A DNA stretch of 64,000 nucleotides, taken from an uncultured Jannaschia sp. (GTDB lineage: Bacteria; Pseudomonadota; Alphaproteobacteria; Rhodobacterales; Rhodobacteraceae). The stretch lies in assembly GCA_947494145.1 (NCBI GenBank), contig CANLTZ010000015.1, positions 56,013-120,012 on the forward strand, given 5' to 3'. Position 1 is the first letter of the stretch. The number at the start of each line of letters is the position of its first letter. The position numbers were made by a program, and so were the translations under genes. Positions 27,864-36,376 of this stretch are shown here, piece after piece. Under the pieces are notes generated by a model. That model ran no database searches. It worked only from the letters and a program-made list of their open reading frames with translations, and had not been told where the DNA came from.

Positions 27864-28391
27864 TCAGCTAGCGAATTCGGAGCGCCGTATGCCCGATTTC
27901 CAGGCGCGCAGGAGGGTCGCGGCATTGACCGCCGCGTCCTGCGTCCCGTCCAGTTCCACGTCATAGATCCGGCCCTGGTGGACCGTTTCAAAGTCATCCG
28001 CCGCGCTGCCTTGGCGGCGGTCACCCCGGGCGGCTTCGCGGCGGGCCAGTTCATCAAGGCCACAATGGACGCCAACGAACAGGACATCGAAGGGCGAAAA
28101 CAGGTCCTTGAGGTCCGCGACCCAACCTGGCGTATCGAGGATATGTTCGAAGATCACATCGTTCCCGGCCGCTGCCGCCCCTGCGACAAGGCGATGCAGG
28201 CCGTCGAAAACGGTGGGGCGAATTTCGGCCCAGACCTTCGCCGAGACATCGGGCAGCGCGCCGCTATCACGCAGATGGTCAAGGGAAAGATGCCAGAGCG
28301 GCCCCGTCCATTGCGCGCGGAGCGCCTGCGCCAGCGTCGATTTCCCGCTACTGGAAGGCCCATGGAGGAAGATGATCGTCGCGAGTTTCAC
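27864..28391 (-). CDS. P-loop kinase, chloramphenicol phosphotransferase-like
   Basis: The 175-residue protein opens with KLATIIFLHGPSSSGKSTLA, a clear Walker A motif, and continues with HLSLDHLRDSG, NDVIFEHILDTPGW and VLFVGVHCGLDELARREAAR, the pattern of CPT-like small-molecule kinases. The GTG start overlaps the stop of the spermidine-synthase-like gene (GTGA), so it is the last gene of that operon. Resistance to chloramphenicol should not be assumed; most members of this family have unknown substrates. Confidence 0.8.
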   Translation of the reverse strand: MKLATIIFLHGPSSSGKSTLAQALRAQWTGPLWHLSLDHLRDSGALPDVSAKVWAEIRPTVFDGLHRLVAGAAAAGNDVIFEHILDTPGWVADLKDLFSPFDVLFVGVHCGLDELARREAARGDRRQGSAADDFETVHQGRIYDVELDGTQDAAVNAATLLRAWKSGIRRSEFAS

Positions 28392-29896
28392 TGAAACCAG
28401 GCGCGCCAGCCATCCTGATAGGCGCGGGGTAGCGGATGGTCCGTAAGCGTGTTGACCGGCGCGCGCCGAGGACCGGTTTCCGCATCGAAGACTTGCGCGG
28501 CGTCCCAGACAGCAGGTGTCAGATAGCGCAGGCCTGAAGGATACTCCGCCTGCCGCGCGCGCAGCCCGTCTGGCCGCGCCAGCACGAAGCCCCATAACCC
28601 GAAGCTTGGGACGTAAGCGTTGTAGGGCGTCACCTGCCAGAGCGTGTCCAAAGTGGCGGTCGTGATCCAGAATGCCTCAGTCGCGAATAAGGGAGAGCTG
28701 CCTTGGGTCACGACAACCCCTTGAGCCGATAAACGGTCGCGCAGCTTGCGGTGAAACTCCACCGTATAGAGACGCGAGATCGACAGATTCTTGGGGTCGG
28801 GCAGGTCCAGGATGGCCACGTCATAGGCGCCCTCTGCCTGGTCCAGCCACGTAAACGCATCGGCATTGACGACATCCACCCGGGCATCGCGCAACGCATT
28901 CCCGTTCAGTGCGGCCAGCCTGTCCCGATCGCGGAACAGAGACGTCACGCGCGGGTCGATATCCACCAGCGTCACGGCCTCCACATCCGGCCAGCGCAGC
29001 ACCTCGCGCACCGCCATCCCATCGCCGCCCCCCAGCACCAGCACCCGGGCGCGCCGCGGGGCCTGGGCCATGGCGGGATGGACCAGGGCTTCGTGGTAGC
29101 GGGCCTCATCGGCGGTATCGAACTGGATGGCGCCGTCCAAAAACAGGCGCGTGCGGTCGCGGTGCCGGGTGATGGTCACCTGGGCGTAGGGCGTGCGTTC
29201 GGAAAAGACGATTTCGTCGGCGTAAAGCCGGGCATCCAGTGCCGCCGCAATGGGCCCCGATGCAGCCAACGCGGTGGCGAGCAACAGGACCGAGCCGCCC
29301 CAGGCCGCCCACGTCCCGGGCCCAAGCTGCGCGCGAAACAGCCAAAGCGTGCCGCCCGCCACGGCCAGGTTCAACAGGCCAAAGACCAGCCCCGCCGCCA
29401 CCAGCCCCAAATGGGGCACGATCAGCAAGGGGAAGGCCAGCGACGCCAGCAGCGCGCCGAGGTAGTCAACCGAAAGGACGTTTTCGAACCGGAAACGCCC
29501 CGCCCCGATGGATTTCAGAATGCGCGCCAGAAGCGGGATTTCCATCCCCGACAAGATGCCCACCAGGGCCAGTGCGCCGAACAAAGGCGCCGCCACCACG
29601 TCGGCCACCCCGTAGACCCAGAAGGTGGCCAAGGCCGCCGTGCCGCCGATCAGGCCCAGCCCGATCTGGGCGCGCACGAAGCCCACCACGGGGTCGGCCA
29701 CGAAGCGCGACAGCCAGGCCCCCGCCCCCATGGCCGCCAGGAACACGCCGATGACGAAGCTGAATTGGCGGATCGTGTCGCCCAGAAGATAGCTCGACAC
29801 CGTAGCGGCGATCAGTTCATAGATCAGGCCCGCCACCGCCACCACAAGGGTGGTGGCCAGCAGCCAGACCTCCGTGCCCCGTCGGGCGTGGATCAC
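28388..29896 (-). CDS. Membrane-anchored spermidine-synthase-like protein
   Basis: The 502-residue protein has an N-terminal half with about seven membrane helices (from LLATTLVVAVAGLIYELIAA onward) and a C-terminal aminopropyltransferase/methyltransferase fold: YAQVTITRHRDRTRLFLDG, GGGDGMAVREVLRWPDVEAV and the substrate-side Asp in VAILDLPDPKN. The G-G-G-D-G loop and ILDLPDP are those of spermidine synthases. Membrane-fused versions travel with DUF350 and DUF4178, as here. The GTG start overlaps the DUF350 stop. Confidence 0.9.
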   Translation of the reverse strand: MIHARRGTEVWLLATTLVVAVAGLIYELIAATVSSYLLGDTIRQFSFVIGVFLAAMGAGAWLSRFVADPVVGFVRAQIGLGLIGGTAALATFWVYGVADVVAAPLFGALALVGILSGMEIPLLARILKSIGAGRFRFENVLSVDYLGALLASLAFPLLIVPHLGLVAAGLVFGLLNLAVAGGTLWLFRAQLGPGTWAAWGGSVLLLATALAASGPIAAALDARLYADEIVFSERTPYAQVTITRHRDRTRLFLDGAIQFDTADEARYHEALVHPAMAQAPRRARVLVLGGGDGMAVREVLRWPDVEAVTLVDIDPRVTSLFRDRDRLAALNGNALRDARVDVVNADAFTWLDQAEGAYDVAILDLPDPKNLSISRLYTVEFHRKLRDRLSAQGVVVTQGSSPLFATEAFWITTATLDTLWQVTPYNAYVPSFGLWGFVLARPDGLRARQAEYPSGLRYLTPAVWDAAQVFDAETGPRRAPVNTLTDHPLPRAYQDGWRAWFQ

Positions 29897-30117
29897 GACC
29901 GCAGCACCGCCGAGATGATGACCGCCAACGCGATGAAGAGCGCGCCCATGACCACGGCGATGGCGATGTTCTTTTCTTCCTCCAACTCCTTGCGGAGGCT
30001 GAAGGGGGTCACCGCCTCGATCAGCCACCAGCAGGCCAGCAGCAGAAAGAGGCCGAAGAACGTATAGAAGATCGTCGAGATGATCTCTGCGAACAGGATG
30101 CCTTCGAAGGCGCTCAT
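29893..30117 (-). CDS. DUF350 (YjfL-type) membrane protein
   Basis: A 74-residue protein with two hydrophobic helices (about 9-33 and 50-70) separated by a charged loop (SLRKELEEEKN). This is a single DUF350 unit; E. coli YjfL, of the same family, has two. Its stop overlaps the start of the spermidine-synthase-like gene, and it starts 16 bases after the small exported peptide gene. Confidence 0.85.
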   Translation of the reverse strand: MSAFEGILFAEIISTIFYTFFGLFLLLACWWLIEAVTPFSLRKELEEEKNIAIAVVMGALFIALAVIISAVLRS

Positions 30118-30133
30118 GGTTGTCTCCCTTGCT

Positions 30134-30307
30134 TCATTTCACGCGGAAGCGGCCCAGGCCGCCCCCCGCTGACCCGCTGCGCACCGAGGTGGCCGCCACG
30201 GCAGCGCCCGTATCGCGGCTCACCAATCCCATCCCCGACCAGGAGGCCCAACCGGACCCGGCCAGCACACTGACCGAAGCGGCCACGACGATCAGACGCA
30301 TCACCAT
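30134..30307 (-). CDS. Small exported protein (57 aa)
   Basis: The ATG at 30307 lies one base after the stop of the long DUF4178 gene. The 57-residue product has a signal peptide (MVMRLIVVAASVSVLAGSGW, cut near Ala21) and a Gly/Ser/Arg-rich tail. No family is recognised. Its position inside a tightly packed six-gene operon is the main evidence that it is real. Confidence 0.55.
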   Translation of the reverse strand: MVMRLIVVAASVSVLAGSGWASWSGMGLVSRDTGAAVAATSVRSGSAGGGLGRFRVK

Positions 30308-30308
30308 G

Positions 30309-31577
30309 TCAATCCTCGCTCCAATCGCTGCCATGCCAGCGCAACAGCCGGTGGCGGAAGCGCTGCGTGGCCACCCAGACAAAGGCCAGGCCGAACCCCA
30401 AAGCCGCCAGCGCCGCCCAAACCGGGTTGGTCCGGCCTGTCTGCGCCATGACGCGCAGGGGCTCTCGCCGGGCCCCCCTGCTTTCGCCCTCGACTTCGAT
30501 CTGCACCTGGAACGTCCCCGTCTGGGGTGGGCGGAAGCCAAGCGCGGTCGAACGGCTGCCTTCTGTCCAGGTGCCTTCGCTATCGCGGCCCGAATAGAAG
30601 CTGACAGACCGGAAAGTATCGGCCACAGGCGTTCCGTCGGGGGCGATCACCGTGATCCCCAGTTCCGACCAGGCGTTGCTGATGGCATGGCGGAAGTTCA
30701 GCGTGACGGGCCGGTCGACGCGGTCCACGTCGAAGGTCATCACCTCTGGCACCGCATTGCCGGGACCGTCGTAAAGGGTGACAGGGGCCGGTTGGACCAA
30801 AAGTGAAACCAGCGCCAACACAGCCGCCAGGCCGGCCATGCCCCCGAAGAAGGCCTTGTAGAACCACGACCCTTCCATGGCCTCGAAAGGTTGCAGCGGG
30901 TGGGTGCCGATGCGCTGCGGCGGCGCGATCCCGAAGGCCTCCGCGGCTTCGGGGCAGTAGCGCGTCACTTCCACCTCGCGCTCTTCGGGGCCTTGGACGA
31001 AGGCCAGCATGTTCGACGCAGCCCCGCCTGGCATCATGGTCACCGTGGTGCCGCGCGCGCCGCGCTTTGGGCGCCAGTTGAACTCGCCCTCCACGAAGTC
31101 TGTCCGCCATTCGGAGGTGGCGAAATACTTGTAGCGCTGCCCCCGCCAAGTCGAAGACGGCGGGACTTCCGACATCTCCACCCGGTGCGAGGTCACGAAA
31201 CCGCCCAGCGGCCAATCCCGCACCTTGCGGGTAAAAAGCAGATGCCCGTCTTCCACCGTCAACCAGCCATAGCCGTGGGTGGGCGAATAGAGCATGTGAT
31301 CAACCCAGTTCCAAAAATCGCCGCCATCGCGCTCCGACTTGCTGATGGTGCCTATGATAGTGAACTCAACCCCGTCGATGGTGCCCGTCTGGCCCAGACT
31401 GAAAGGGCTCGGCGGGCGCTTGACCTTGTCGTAGACCTCGATGACCCGATAGGCGTCCGACGCGTCCAGCGCCGCGCCGCAATACGAGCAGACCTTTACC
31501 ACCACGCGCCCGCCGCCCAACACATCGAGTCCCGCGCCGCAATTGGTGCAGTCGATGGATTTAACCGTTCCGGTCAT
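30309..31577 (-). CDS. DUF4178 protein with zinc ribbon and membrane helices (long form)
   Basis: The 422-residue protein begins with a zinc ribbon (CTNCG near 10, CSYCG near 30) and a DUF4178 domain (about 55-205: LGQTGTIDGVEFTIIGTISK, WNWVDHMLYSPTHGYGWLTV). A membrane helix (about 240-262), a beta-rich extracytoplasmic region and a second helix (about 386-405) follow. It overlaps the short DUF4178 gene by four bases. DUF4178 is linked by gene context to spermidine-synthase-like and DUF350 proteins. Confidence 0.88.
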   Translation of the reverse strand: MTGTVKSIDCTNCGAGLDVLGGGRVVVKVCSYCGAALDASDAYRVIEVYDKVKRPPSPFSLGQTGTIDGVEFTIIGTISKSERDGGDFWNWVDHMLYSPTHGYGWLTVEDGHLLFTRKVRDWPLGGFVTSHRVEMSEVPPSSTWRGQRYKYFATSEWRTDFVEGEFNWRPKRGARGTTVTMMPGGAASNMLAFVQGPEEREVEVTRYCPEAAEAFGIAPPQRIGTHPLQPFEAMEGSWFYKAFFGGMAGLAAVLALVSLLVQPAPVTLYDGPGNAVPEVMTFDVDRVDRPVTLNFRHAISNAWSELGITVIAPDGTPVADTFRSVSFYSGRDSEGTWTEGSRSTALGFRPPQTGTFQVQIEVEGESRGARREPLRVMAQTGRTNPVWAALAALGFGLAFVWVATQRFRHRLLRWHGSDWSED

Positions 31578-32173
31578 GCGGCACGCACGTCAAACGGGTC
31601 TATCCAGGCGCCGCGATACCAGGCCACACCGCCATCCCAGATCTCACCGGACACCAACTCCCCCCTCGCGCCGGTGAAGTTCGCGTAAAGGTGGGTGTCG
31701 CCGATGGCGACGGGCTCGGGCAGTTGACCGCGAAAGGCGGTGGCCTTGGCGCTGTTCACCTCGGTGCAGGAATAATCGCCGTCGATCAGCGTGAGCAATG
31801 CGCCGATGCGAAACAGCGCGCGGCCCGCATTGGCGGGCGCGGTCATGGGGCGCTGCAACACGACATCGCCTTCGTCGACGGAGACCCAAACAAGCTCCCC
31901 ATCCAGGTCGCCGTGATATTCGTCCCAATGGCCTCGCCCGTAATCGTAGCGGACATGGCCCGAGGCGCGGAACAGGCCCGAGGGCAGTTGCACGCTGCGG
32001 CCCAGCCCGATCAATTCGGGCGCGTCCAGCATCTCCCCGGCCTCGCCCGCCTGGCGCAACACCGCGTCATCAAGCACGACCGACGCGCCGCAGAACTCGC
32101 AATTCACCATCCGGGCATGGGCCAGAAGCTCCGGCAGGGCGGCGCCGCAATTGGGGCAGCTACGGTCGGACAC
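31574..32173 (-). CDS. DUF4178 protein with zinc ribbon (short form)
   Basis: The 199-residue protein has a zinc ribbon at the start (CPNCGAAL near 6, CEFCGASV near 25) and one DUF4178 domain (about 55-190: LGRSVQLPSGLFRASGHVRY, WDEYHGDLDGELVWVSVD). No membrane helix is seen, so it should be cytoplasmic. First gene of the minus-strand operon that runs to the CPT-like kinase at 27864. Confidence 0.85.
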   Translation of the reverse strand: MSDRSCPNCGAALPELLAHARMVNCEFCGASVVLDDAVLRQAGEAGEMLDAPELIGLGRSVQLPSGLFRASGHVRYDYGRGHWDEYHGDLDGELVWVSVDEGDVVLQRPMTAPANAGRALFRIGALLTLIDGDYSCTEVNSAKATAFRGQLPEPVAIGDTHLYANFTGARGELVSGEIWDGGVAWYRGAWIDPFDVRAA

Positions 32174-32191
32174 AGGGCAACAATCCTCAGG

Positions 32192-33454
32192 TCACTGGGC
32201 GGGGACGACGCCTTCTTCGTCCAGCATCTCGAAGGCATCGGCAAAGAAACTCTCGCTGCCGAAATTCCCGGATTTGAGCGCGATTGCAAGGCCATCGGGC
32301 GTGAAACACCAGGGCACGCCCGGCGCGATTTCCGGCCCGATGCGCAGGCTGTCAACGTCCAGCGCACGGGTGACCGCGCCCGAGGTTTCGCCACCGGCCA
32401 CCACGATCTGTCCGATGCCCAACGCCTGTGCGTCCCGGCCCAGCAGGGCCAGCGCGTCTTCCACCAGGGCACCCGCCCGGGCCACGCCCAGCCTTTCCTG
32501 CGCGGCGGCGACGGCCTTGGGTTCGGCGGTGGCGAAGATGATCTTATCGGCCTCGGCGGGCTGCGCCTTTAGCCAGGTCCGCGCACCGTCGGGCCCATGT
32601 TCTGCCAATTCCAACGGGTCAAGGCGGTAGCCCACCCCCCGCTCCAGATAGGCGCCCACCTGGGCCCGCGTCATTGCTGAACAGGACCCCGACAGAACCA
32701 ACCGCCCCGGGCCGGGCTTTGGCAATGGCGTGGCCTCAGTTCCGGCCATGGCGCCCGCCGCCTGCCACAAAGCGGGCAAGGGTTGCGCGATGGCCGAACC
32801 ACCGCAGATCAACGCCATGTCCTGCACAGCCAAGGCTATGGTGGTCAGGTCCGCCGTCTCAATGGCATCCAGAACCACATGGCCTGACGCGCGCGCCAAG
32901 GCATCGCGCACCGCATCCGCCCCTGCCCGCAGCGTCGGGAACGCCACCAGCCCTGTAGGCCGCTGCACCTGCGGCGCCAAAAGCCGCTGCAAGTCGCTGT
33001 CGCGCATGGGCGTCAGCGGATGGTCCTTCATGGGGCTTTCGCTCAACATGTCTTCGCCCACAAACAGCTTGCCCATGAAGACCCGCCGCCCATTTTCGGG
33101 GAAGGCCGGGCAATGCACCGTCCGGTCCACACCCATATCCGACATCAGCGCGTCGGCCACCGGCCCGATATTGCCCCGCGCCGTTGAATCGAAGGTAGAG
33201 CAATATTTCCAGAACACCCGCGAAACACCCCGCGCCCGCAACCAGCGCAATGCCGCCCGGGCCTCAGCTACGGCATCTTCGGGCGGGACTGTGCGGATCT
33301 TGAGGGCAATCACCTCAAAGGGTGACAAGGCCGCGCCATCTTCCGGCACCCCAATGCGCAGCGTTACCGGCACGCCCGCGCGCGCCAGCATAGCCGCCAA
33401 GTCGGTGGCGCCGGTAAAGTCATCGGCGATCGCGCCAAAGAATGCCTTGGTCAT
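32192..33454 (-). CDS. otnK: Four-carbon acid sugar kinase (3-oxo-tetronate kinase type)
   Basis: The 420-residue protein opens with FFGAIADDFTGATDLAAML, the hallmark of the OtnK/DUF1537 kinase family, and shows FWKYCSTFDSTARGNIGPV, the GSCSAMTRAQV strand and the C-terminal VVAGGETSGAVTRALD ATP-binding segment. OtnK phosphorylates 3-oxo-tetronates during four-carbon acid sugar breakdown. Its usual partners (OtnC aldolase, OtnI isomerase) are not in the window. The start ATG follows GGGGGAGGTTGCG. Divergent from the aminotransferase. Confidence 0.85.
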   Translation of the reverse strand: MTKAFFGAIADDFTGATDLAAMLARAGVPVTLRIGVPEDGAALSPFEVIALKIRTVPPEDAVAEARAALRWLRARGVSRVFWKYCSTFDSTARGNIGPVADALMSDMGVDRTVHCPAFPENGRRVFMGKLFVGEDMLSESPMKDHPLTPMRDSDLQRLLAPQVQRPTGLVAFPTLRAGADAVRDALARASGHVVLDAIETADLTTIALAVQDMALICGGSAIAQPLPALWQAAGAMAGTEATPLPKPGPGRLVLSGSCSAMTRAQVGAYLERGVGYRLDPLELAEHGPDGARTWLKAQPAEADKIIFATAEPKAVAAAQERLGVARAGALVEDALALLGRDAQALGIGQIVVAGGETSGAVTRALDVDSLRIGPEIAPGVPWCFTPDGLAIALKSGNFGSESFFADAFEMLDEEGVVPAQ

Positions 33455-33632
33455 CGCAACCTCCCCCCAAGGGTGTAACCTGCCCTCTGGCTGCCCATAC
33501 GGCAAACCAACGCAGCGCCCCCCGGGACATTTCCACACCATGTGATGCAGTTAAGCCGCGGCCTCGCCGACCCCCATGGACGCCACCCAAAGCGCGCAAT
33601 ACCCTGCGCGCGTCCCCTTCCCGGAGGCCCCC

Positions 33633-35012
33633 ATGCCCGACACCGCCCTGCCCAATTCTTGGGACGCCCGCGCCAAGGCCCACAGCTTCTTTGGCTTCAC
33701 CGACTTGCCGTCGATCCGGGATCGGGGCACCGTCGTGCTGACCCATGGCGAAGGCCCCTACGTGGTCGATACCGAAGGCCGGCGCTATCTGGATGCCAAT
33801 TCCGGTCTCTGGAACATGATCGCGGGCTTCGACCATCCCGACCTGACACGCGCGGCCCAAGACCAATATGCACGCTTCCCTGGCTATCACGCCTTGTTCG
33901 GGCGCATGTCCGACCAGGCCGTGATGCTGTCTGAGACGCTCACCGCCGTCTCGTCCTTTGATGAGGCGCGGGTGTTCTACACCAATTCGGGGTCCGAGGC
34001 GAATGACACCATGGTCAAGATGCTCTGGTTCCTGCATGCCGCCGAGGGCCGACCCCGGGCTCGCAAGATCATCACTCGCGGCAATGCCTATCATGGGGTC
34101 ACGGCGGTGTCGGCCTCGATGACGGCCAAGCCCTATAACGCGGTCTTCGGCCTGCCGCTGCCTGGCTTTCTGCACCTCACCTGTCCGCATTACTGGCGCG
34201 AAGGCCGCGCGGATGAGACGGAGGCGCAGTTCACCGCCCGCCTCGCCACCGAGCTTGAAGAAATGATCGCACGCGAGGGTGCGGACACCATAGCCGGGTT
34301 CTTTGCCGAACCCGTCCAGGGCGCAGGCGGCGTCATACCGCCCCCTGCTGGCTATTTCGATGCAATCCTGCCCATCCTGCGCGCCAACAACATCCCCGTC
34401 ATCGCGGATGAGGTCATCACCGGCTTCGGTCGCACAGGCGACATGTGGGGGTGCGAAAGCTACGGCTTCACACCCGACGCCATCATTTCATCCAAGGCGC
34501 TGACGGCGGGGTATTTTCCCATGGGCGCCGTCATTCTGGGCCCCGACCTGTCGGACCGGTTGCAACACGCCAGCGACGCGATTGAGGAATTCCCCCACGG
34601 CTTCACGGCCTCGGGCCACCCGGTGGGCTGCGCCATCGCGCTCAAGGCCATCGCATTGGTGCAAGAGGGCCTCTTGGACAATGTCCGCCGCCTGACACCC
34701 GCGTTTGAGGCTGGGCTGCAACGCTTGGCCCAGCACCCCCATATCGGCGAATGGCGGGGCCGCGGCCTGATGGGCGCGCTGGAGGCTGTGCAGGACAAAG
34801 CGACCAAGACGCCCTGGGACCCTGGCCTTTCTGTCAGCGAACGCATCGCCAATACCTGCACCGATCATGGCCTGATCTGCCGACCGCTGGGTCAGGCCAT
34901 CGTCCTTTGCCCGCCCTTCACCCTGACCGACGCCCAGATGGATGAGATGTTCACCAAACTGGGCGCCGCCCTGGATGAGGTCTTTGGCGGCCTCACCCCG
35001 TCCCATTCCTAG
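33633..35012 (+). CDS. Class III PLP-dependent aminotransferase
   Basis: The 459-residue protein is a subgroup III omega-type transaminase: YVVDTEGRRYLDANSGLWNM, FYTNSGSEANDTMVKML, ITRGNAYHGVTAVSASMT, the DEVITGFGRTG strand and the PLP lysine in SSKALTAGYFPMG (near residue 288). The substrate may be beta-alanine, taurine, GABA or a polyamine. I chose the ATG at 33633, preceded by CCGGAGG; an upstream ATG at 33576 adds 19 unconserved residues. Confidence 0.92.
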   Translation: MPDTALPNSWDARAKAHSFFGFTDLPSIRDRGTVVLTHGEGPYVVDTEGRRYLDANSGLWNMIAGFDHPDLTRAAQDQYARFPGYHALFGRMSDQAVMLSETLTAVSSFDEARVFYTNSGSEANDTMVKMLWFLHAAEGRPRARKIITRGNAYHGVTAVSASMTAKPYNAVFGLPLPGFLHLTCPHYWREGRADETEAQFTARLATELEEMIAREGADTIAGFFAEPVQGAGGVIPPPAGYFDAILPILRANNIPVIADEVITGFGRTGDMWGCESYGFTPDAIISSKALTAGYFPMGAVILGPDLSDRLQHASDAIEEFPHGFTASGHPVGCAIALKAIALVQEGLLDNVRRLTPAFEAGLQRLAQHPHIGEWRGRGLMGALEAVQDKATKTPWDPGLSVSERIANTCTDHGLICRPLGQAIVLCPPFTLTDAQMDEMFTKLGAALDEVFGGLTPSHS

Positions 35013-35027
35013 TTCCCGGAGATTTCC

Positions 35028-36245
35028 ATGACGCGCCTCCCCCTCCCGCTCACCGCGATTGTCCTCGCCCTGTCGTCGCCGGCCTTCGCCCAGGCCGACG
35101 GCCCCATCTGCGGTGGGATCAGCCTGGTGGGCGAATGGGTCGGCGGCTCACCCGAGACTTCGGACCTCGCAGTCTCGGAAACCGTCTTCGACGCGGATGG
35201 GCAGGTCCCCATCGCAGGCCACCTTGTGCGCATGTTCACATTGTCGGAAAGCGCGCCCATCCGCGTTGATGTGGCCGCCGTGCCCGGTGGTGACCCCTAC
35301 ATCGCCATCTATGACGAAGCGGGCGCCGAAGTGGCCCAAGACGACGATTCCGGCGGGAATTTCGCCAGCCGCATCGACACCGTCCTGGATGCAGGCACCT
35401 ATTGCCTGGCAGCCCGCAGCTACAGCTCGGGTCTGACCGATATAACGGTGCGCCTGTCCCACAGCGATCTTGCCCCCGAAGACGAAGTGCCAGACCAAGC
35501 CACCCCACCAGTCAGTCTTGACGGGCTCGGCGCTGGCTGCGGCTCACCGGACCTGCCTGCCTTGCTGCTCGGTTCGCGCGAATTCGCCACCGTCAACGAA
35601 CATCCGGCCTGGGCGCTGATCGTTGAAGACGGCGTGCCGCTCACCATCACCGCCAGCAGCGATTTCGGTGACCCGCTTGTCCGGGTGCGCGACGCCACCG
35701 GCGATATCTGGGCCGAAAATGACGATGCCGACGGGCTTAACAGCCGCATCGATTTGGCCGACCCCATGCCGCCCGGCGAATACTGCCTGGAGGTCGAAGA
35801 CCTGAACGGCGACGACAACGTGATCGCCATCGCTGTCGAGGCATTCGACCCCGCCGCTGAAAGATTGCGCAGCCTCAACATGGCGGAGTTCGCCCCCCTG
35901 CCCGATGACGACGTAACCATCACAGATCTTGGGCCCCTGTCCGCCGCCATTCTGCGCGACATCGAAGCGACCAGCGACGCGCAATGGTATCGCTTCACCC
36001 TTCCCGAAGGGGGCCTGTTGGTAACCGAGGCCATTTCCCCCGATGGGCTGGGCGACCCCGTCGTGACGCTTTTTGACCGGGTGGGCCGCCGTATTGGCGA
36101 AAACGATGACGGCCCCGATGGGCTCGACAGCTTTCTGGTGACCCGGGTTCTTCCTGGCGACTACATCTTGGCCGTTCGCCTCGTCGAAGAAGGCGCTTCC
36201 GCGCCCATCCGCGTTCTCTTGGAGCGTTATATCCCCGCGCCTTGA
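35028..36245 (+). CDS. Secreted protein with three PPC-type repeats
   Basis: The 405-residue protein has a signal peptide (1-22, LALSSPAFA) and three similar beta-rich units, each with a GDP...N/D-D-D...R-I-D...G-Y/EYCL pattern: GDPYIAIYDEAGAEVAQDDD (about 85-140), GDPLVRVRDATGDIWAENDD (about 212-265) and GDPVVTLFDRVGRRIGENDD (about 342-395). These resemble bacterial pre-peptidase C-terminal (PPC) domains, but no peptidase domain is present. It begins 15 bases after the aminotransferase with CCCGGAG, so it may be cotranscribed. Confidence 0.8.
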   Translation: MTRLPLPLTAIVLALSSPAFAQADGPICGGISLVGEWVGGSPETSDLAVSETVFDADGQVPIAGHLVRMFTLSESAPIRVDVAAVPGGDPYIAIYDEAGAEVAQDDDSGGNFASRIDTVLDAGTYCLAARSYSSGLTDITVRLSHSDLAPEDEVPDQATPPVSLDGLGAGCGSPDLPALLLGSREFATVNEHPAWALIVEDGVPLTITASSDFGDPLVRVRDATGDIWAENDDADGLNSRIDLADPMPPGEYCLEVEDLNGDDNVIAIAVEAFDPAAERLRSLNMAEFAPLPDDDVTITDLGPLSAAILRDIEATSDAQWYRFTLPEGGLLVTEAISPDGLGDPVVTLFDRVGRRIGENDDGPDGLDSFLVTRVLPGDYILAVRLVEEGASAPIRVLLERYIPAP

Positions 36246-36376
36246 TGCGCGGCTTCAGCCCTGTGCCGGTGCATCGACCGGCCACAACAAGCCCGCCGAC
36301 GACCTGCCTTGGCCCGCGCCCTGAAAGCTCGTCGGCTCCTTTCAGCCCGGCAAGGGGTCAAGCACCGATGGCAATC

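Noticed and set aside
27864..28391. Chloramphenicol resistance gene
   Set aside because: The P-loop kinase resembles CPT in fold, but context and family breadth do not support a resistance call.
28751..30067. Plus-strand frame of 438 codons opposite the spermidine-synthase-like gene
   Set aside because: His/Gln/Gly-rich shadow; the minus strand carries the membrane helices and SAM motif.
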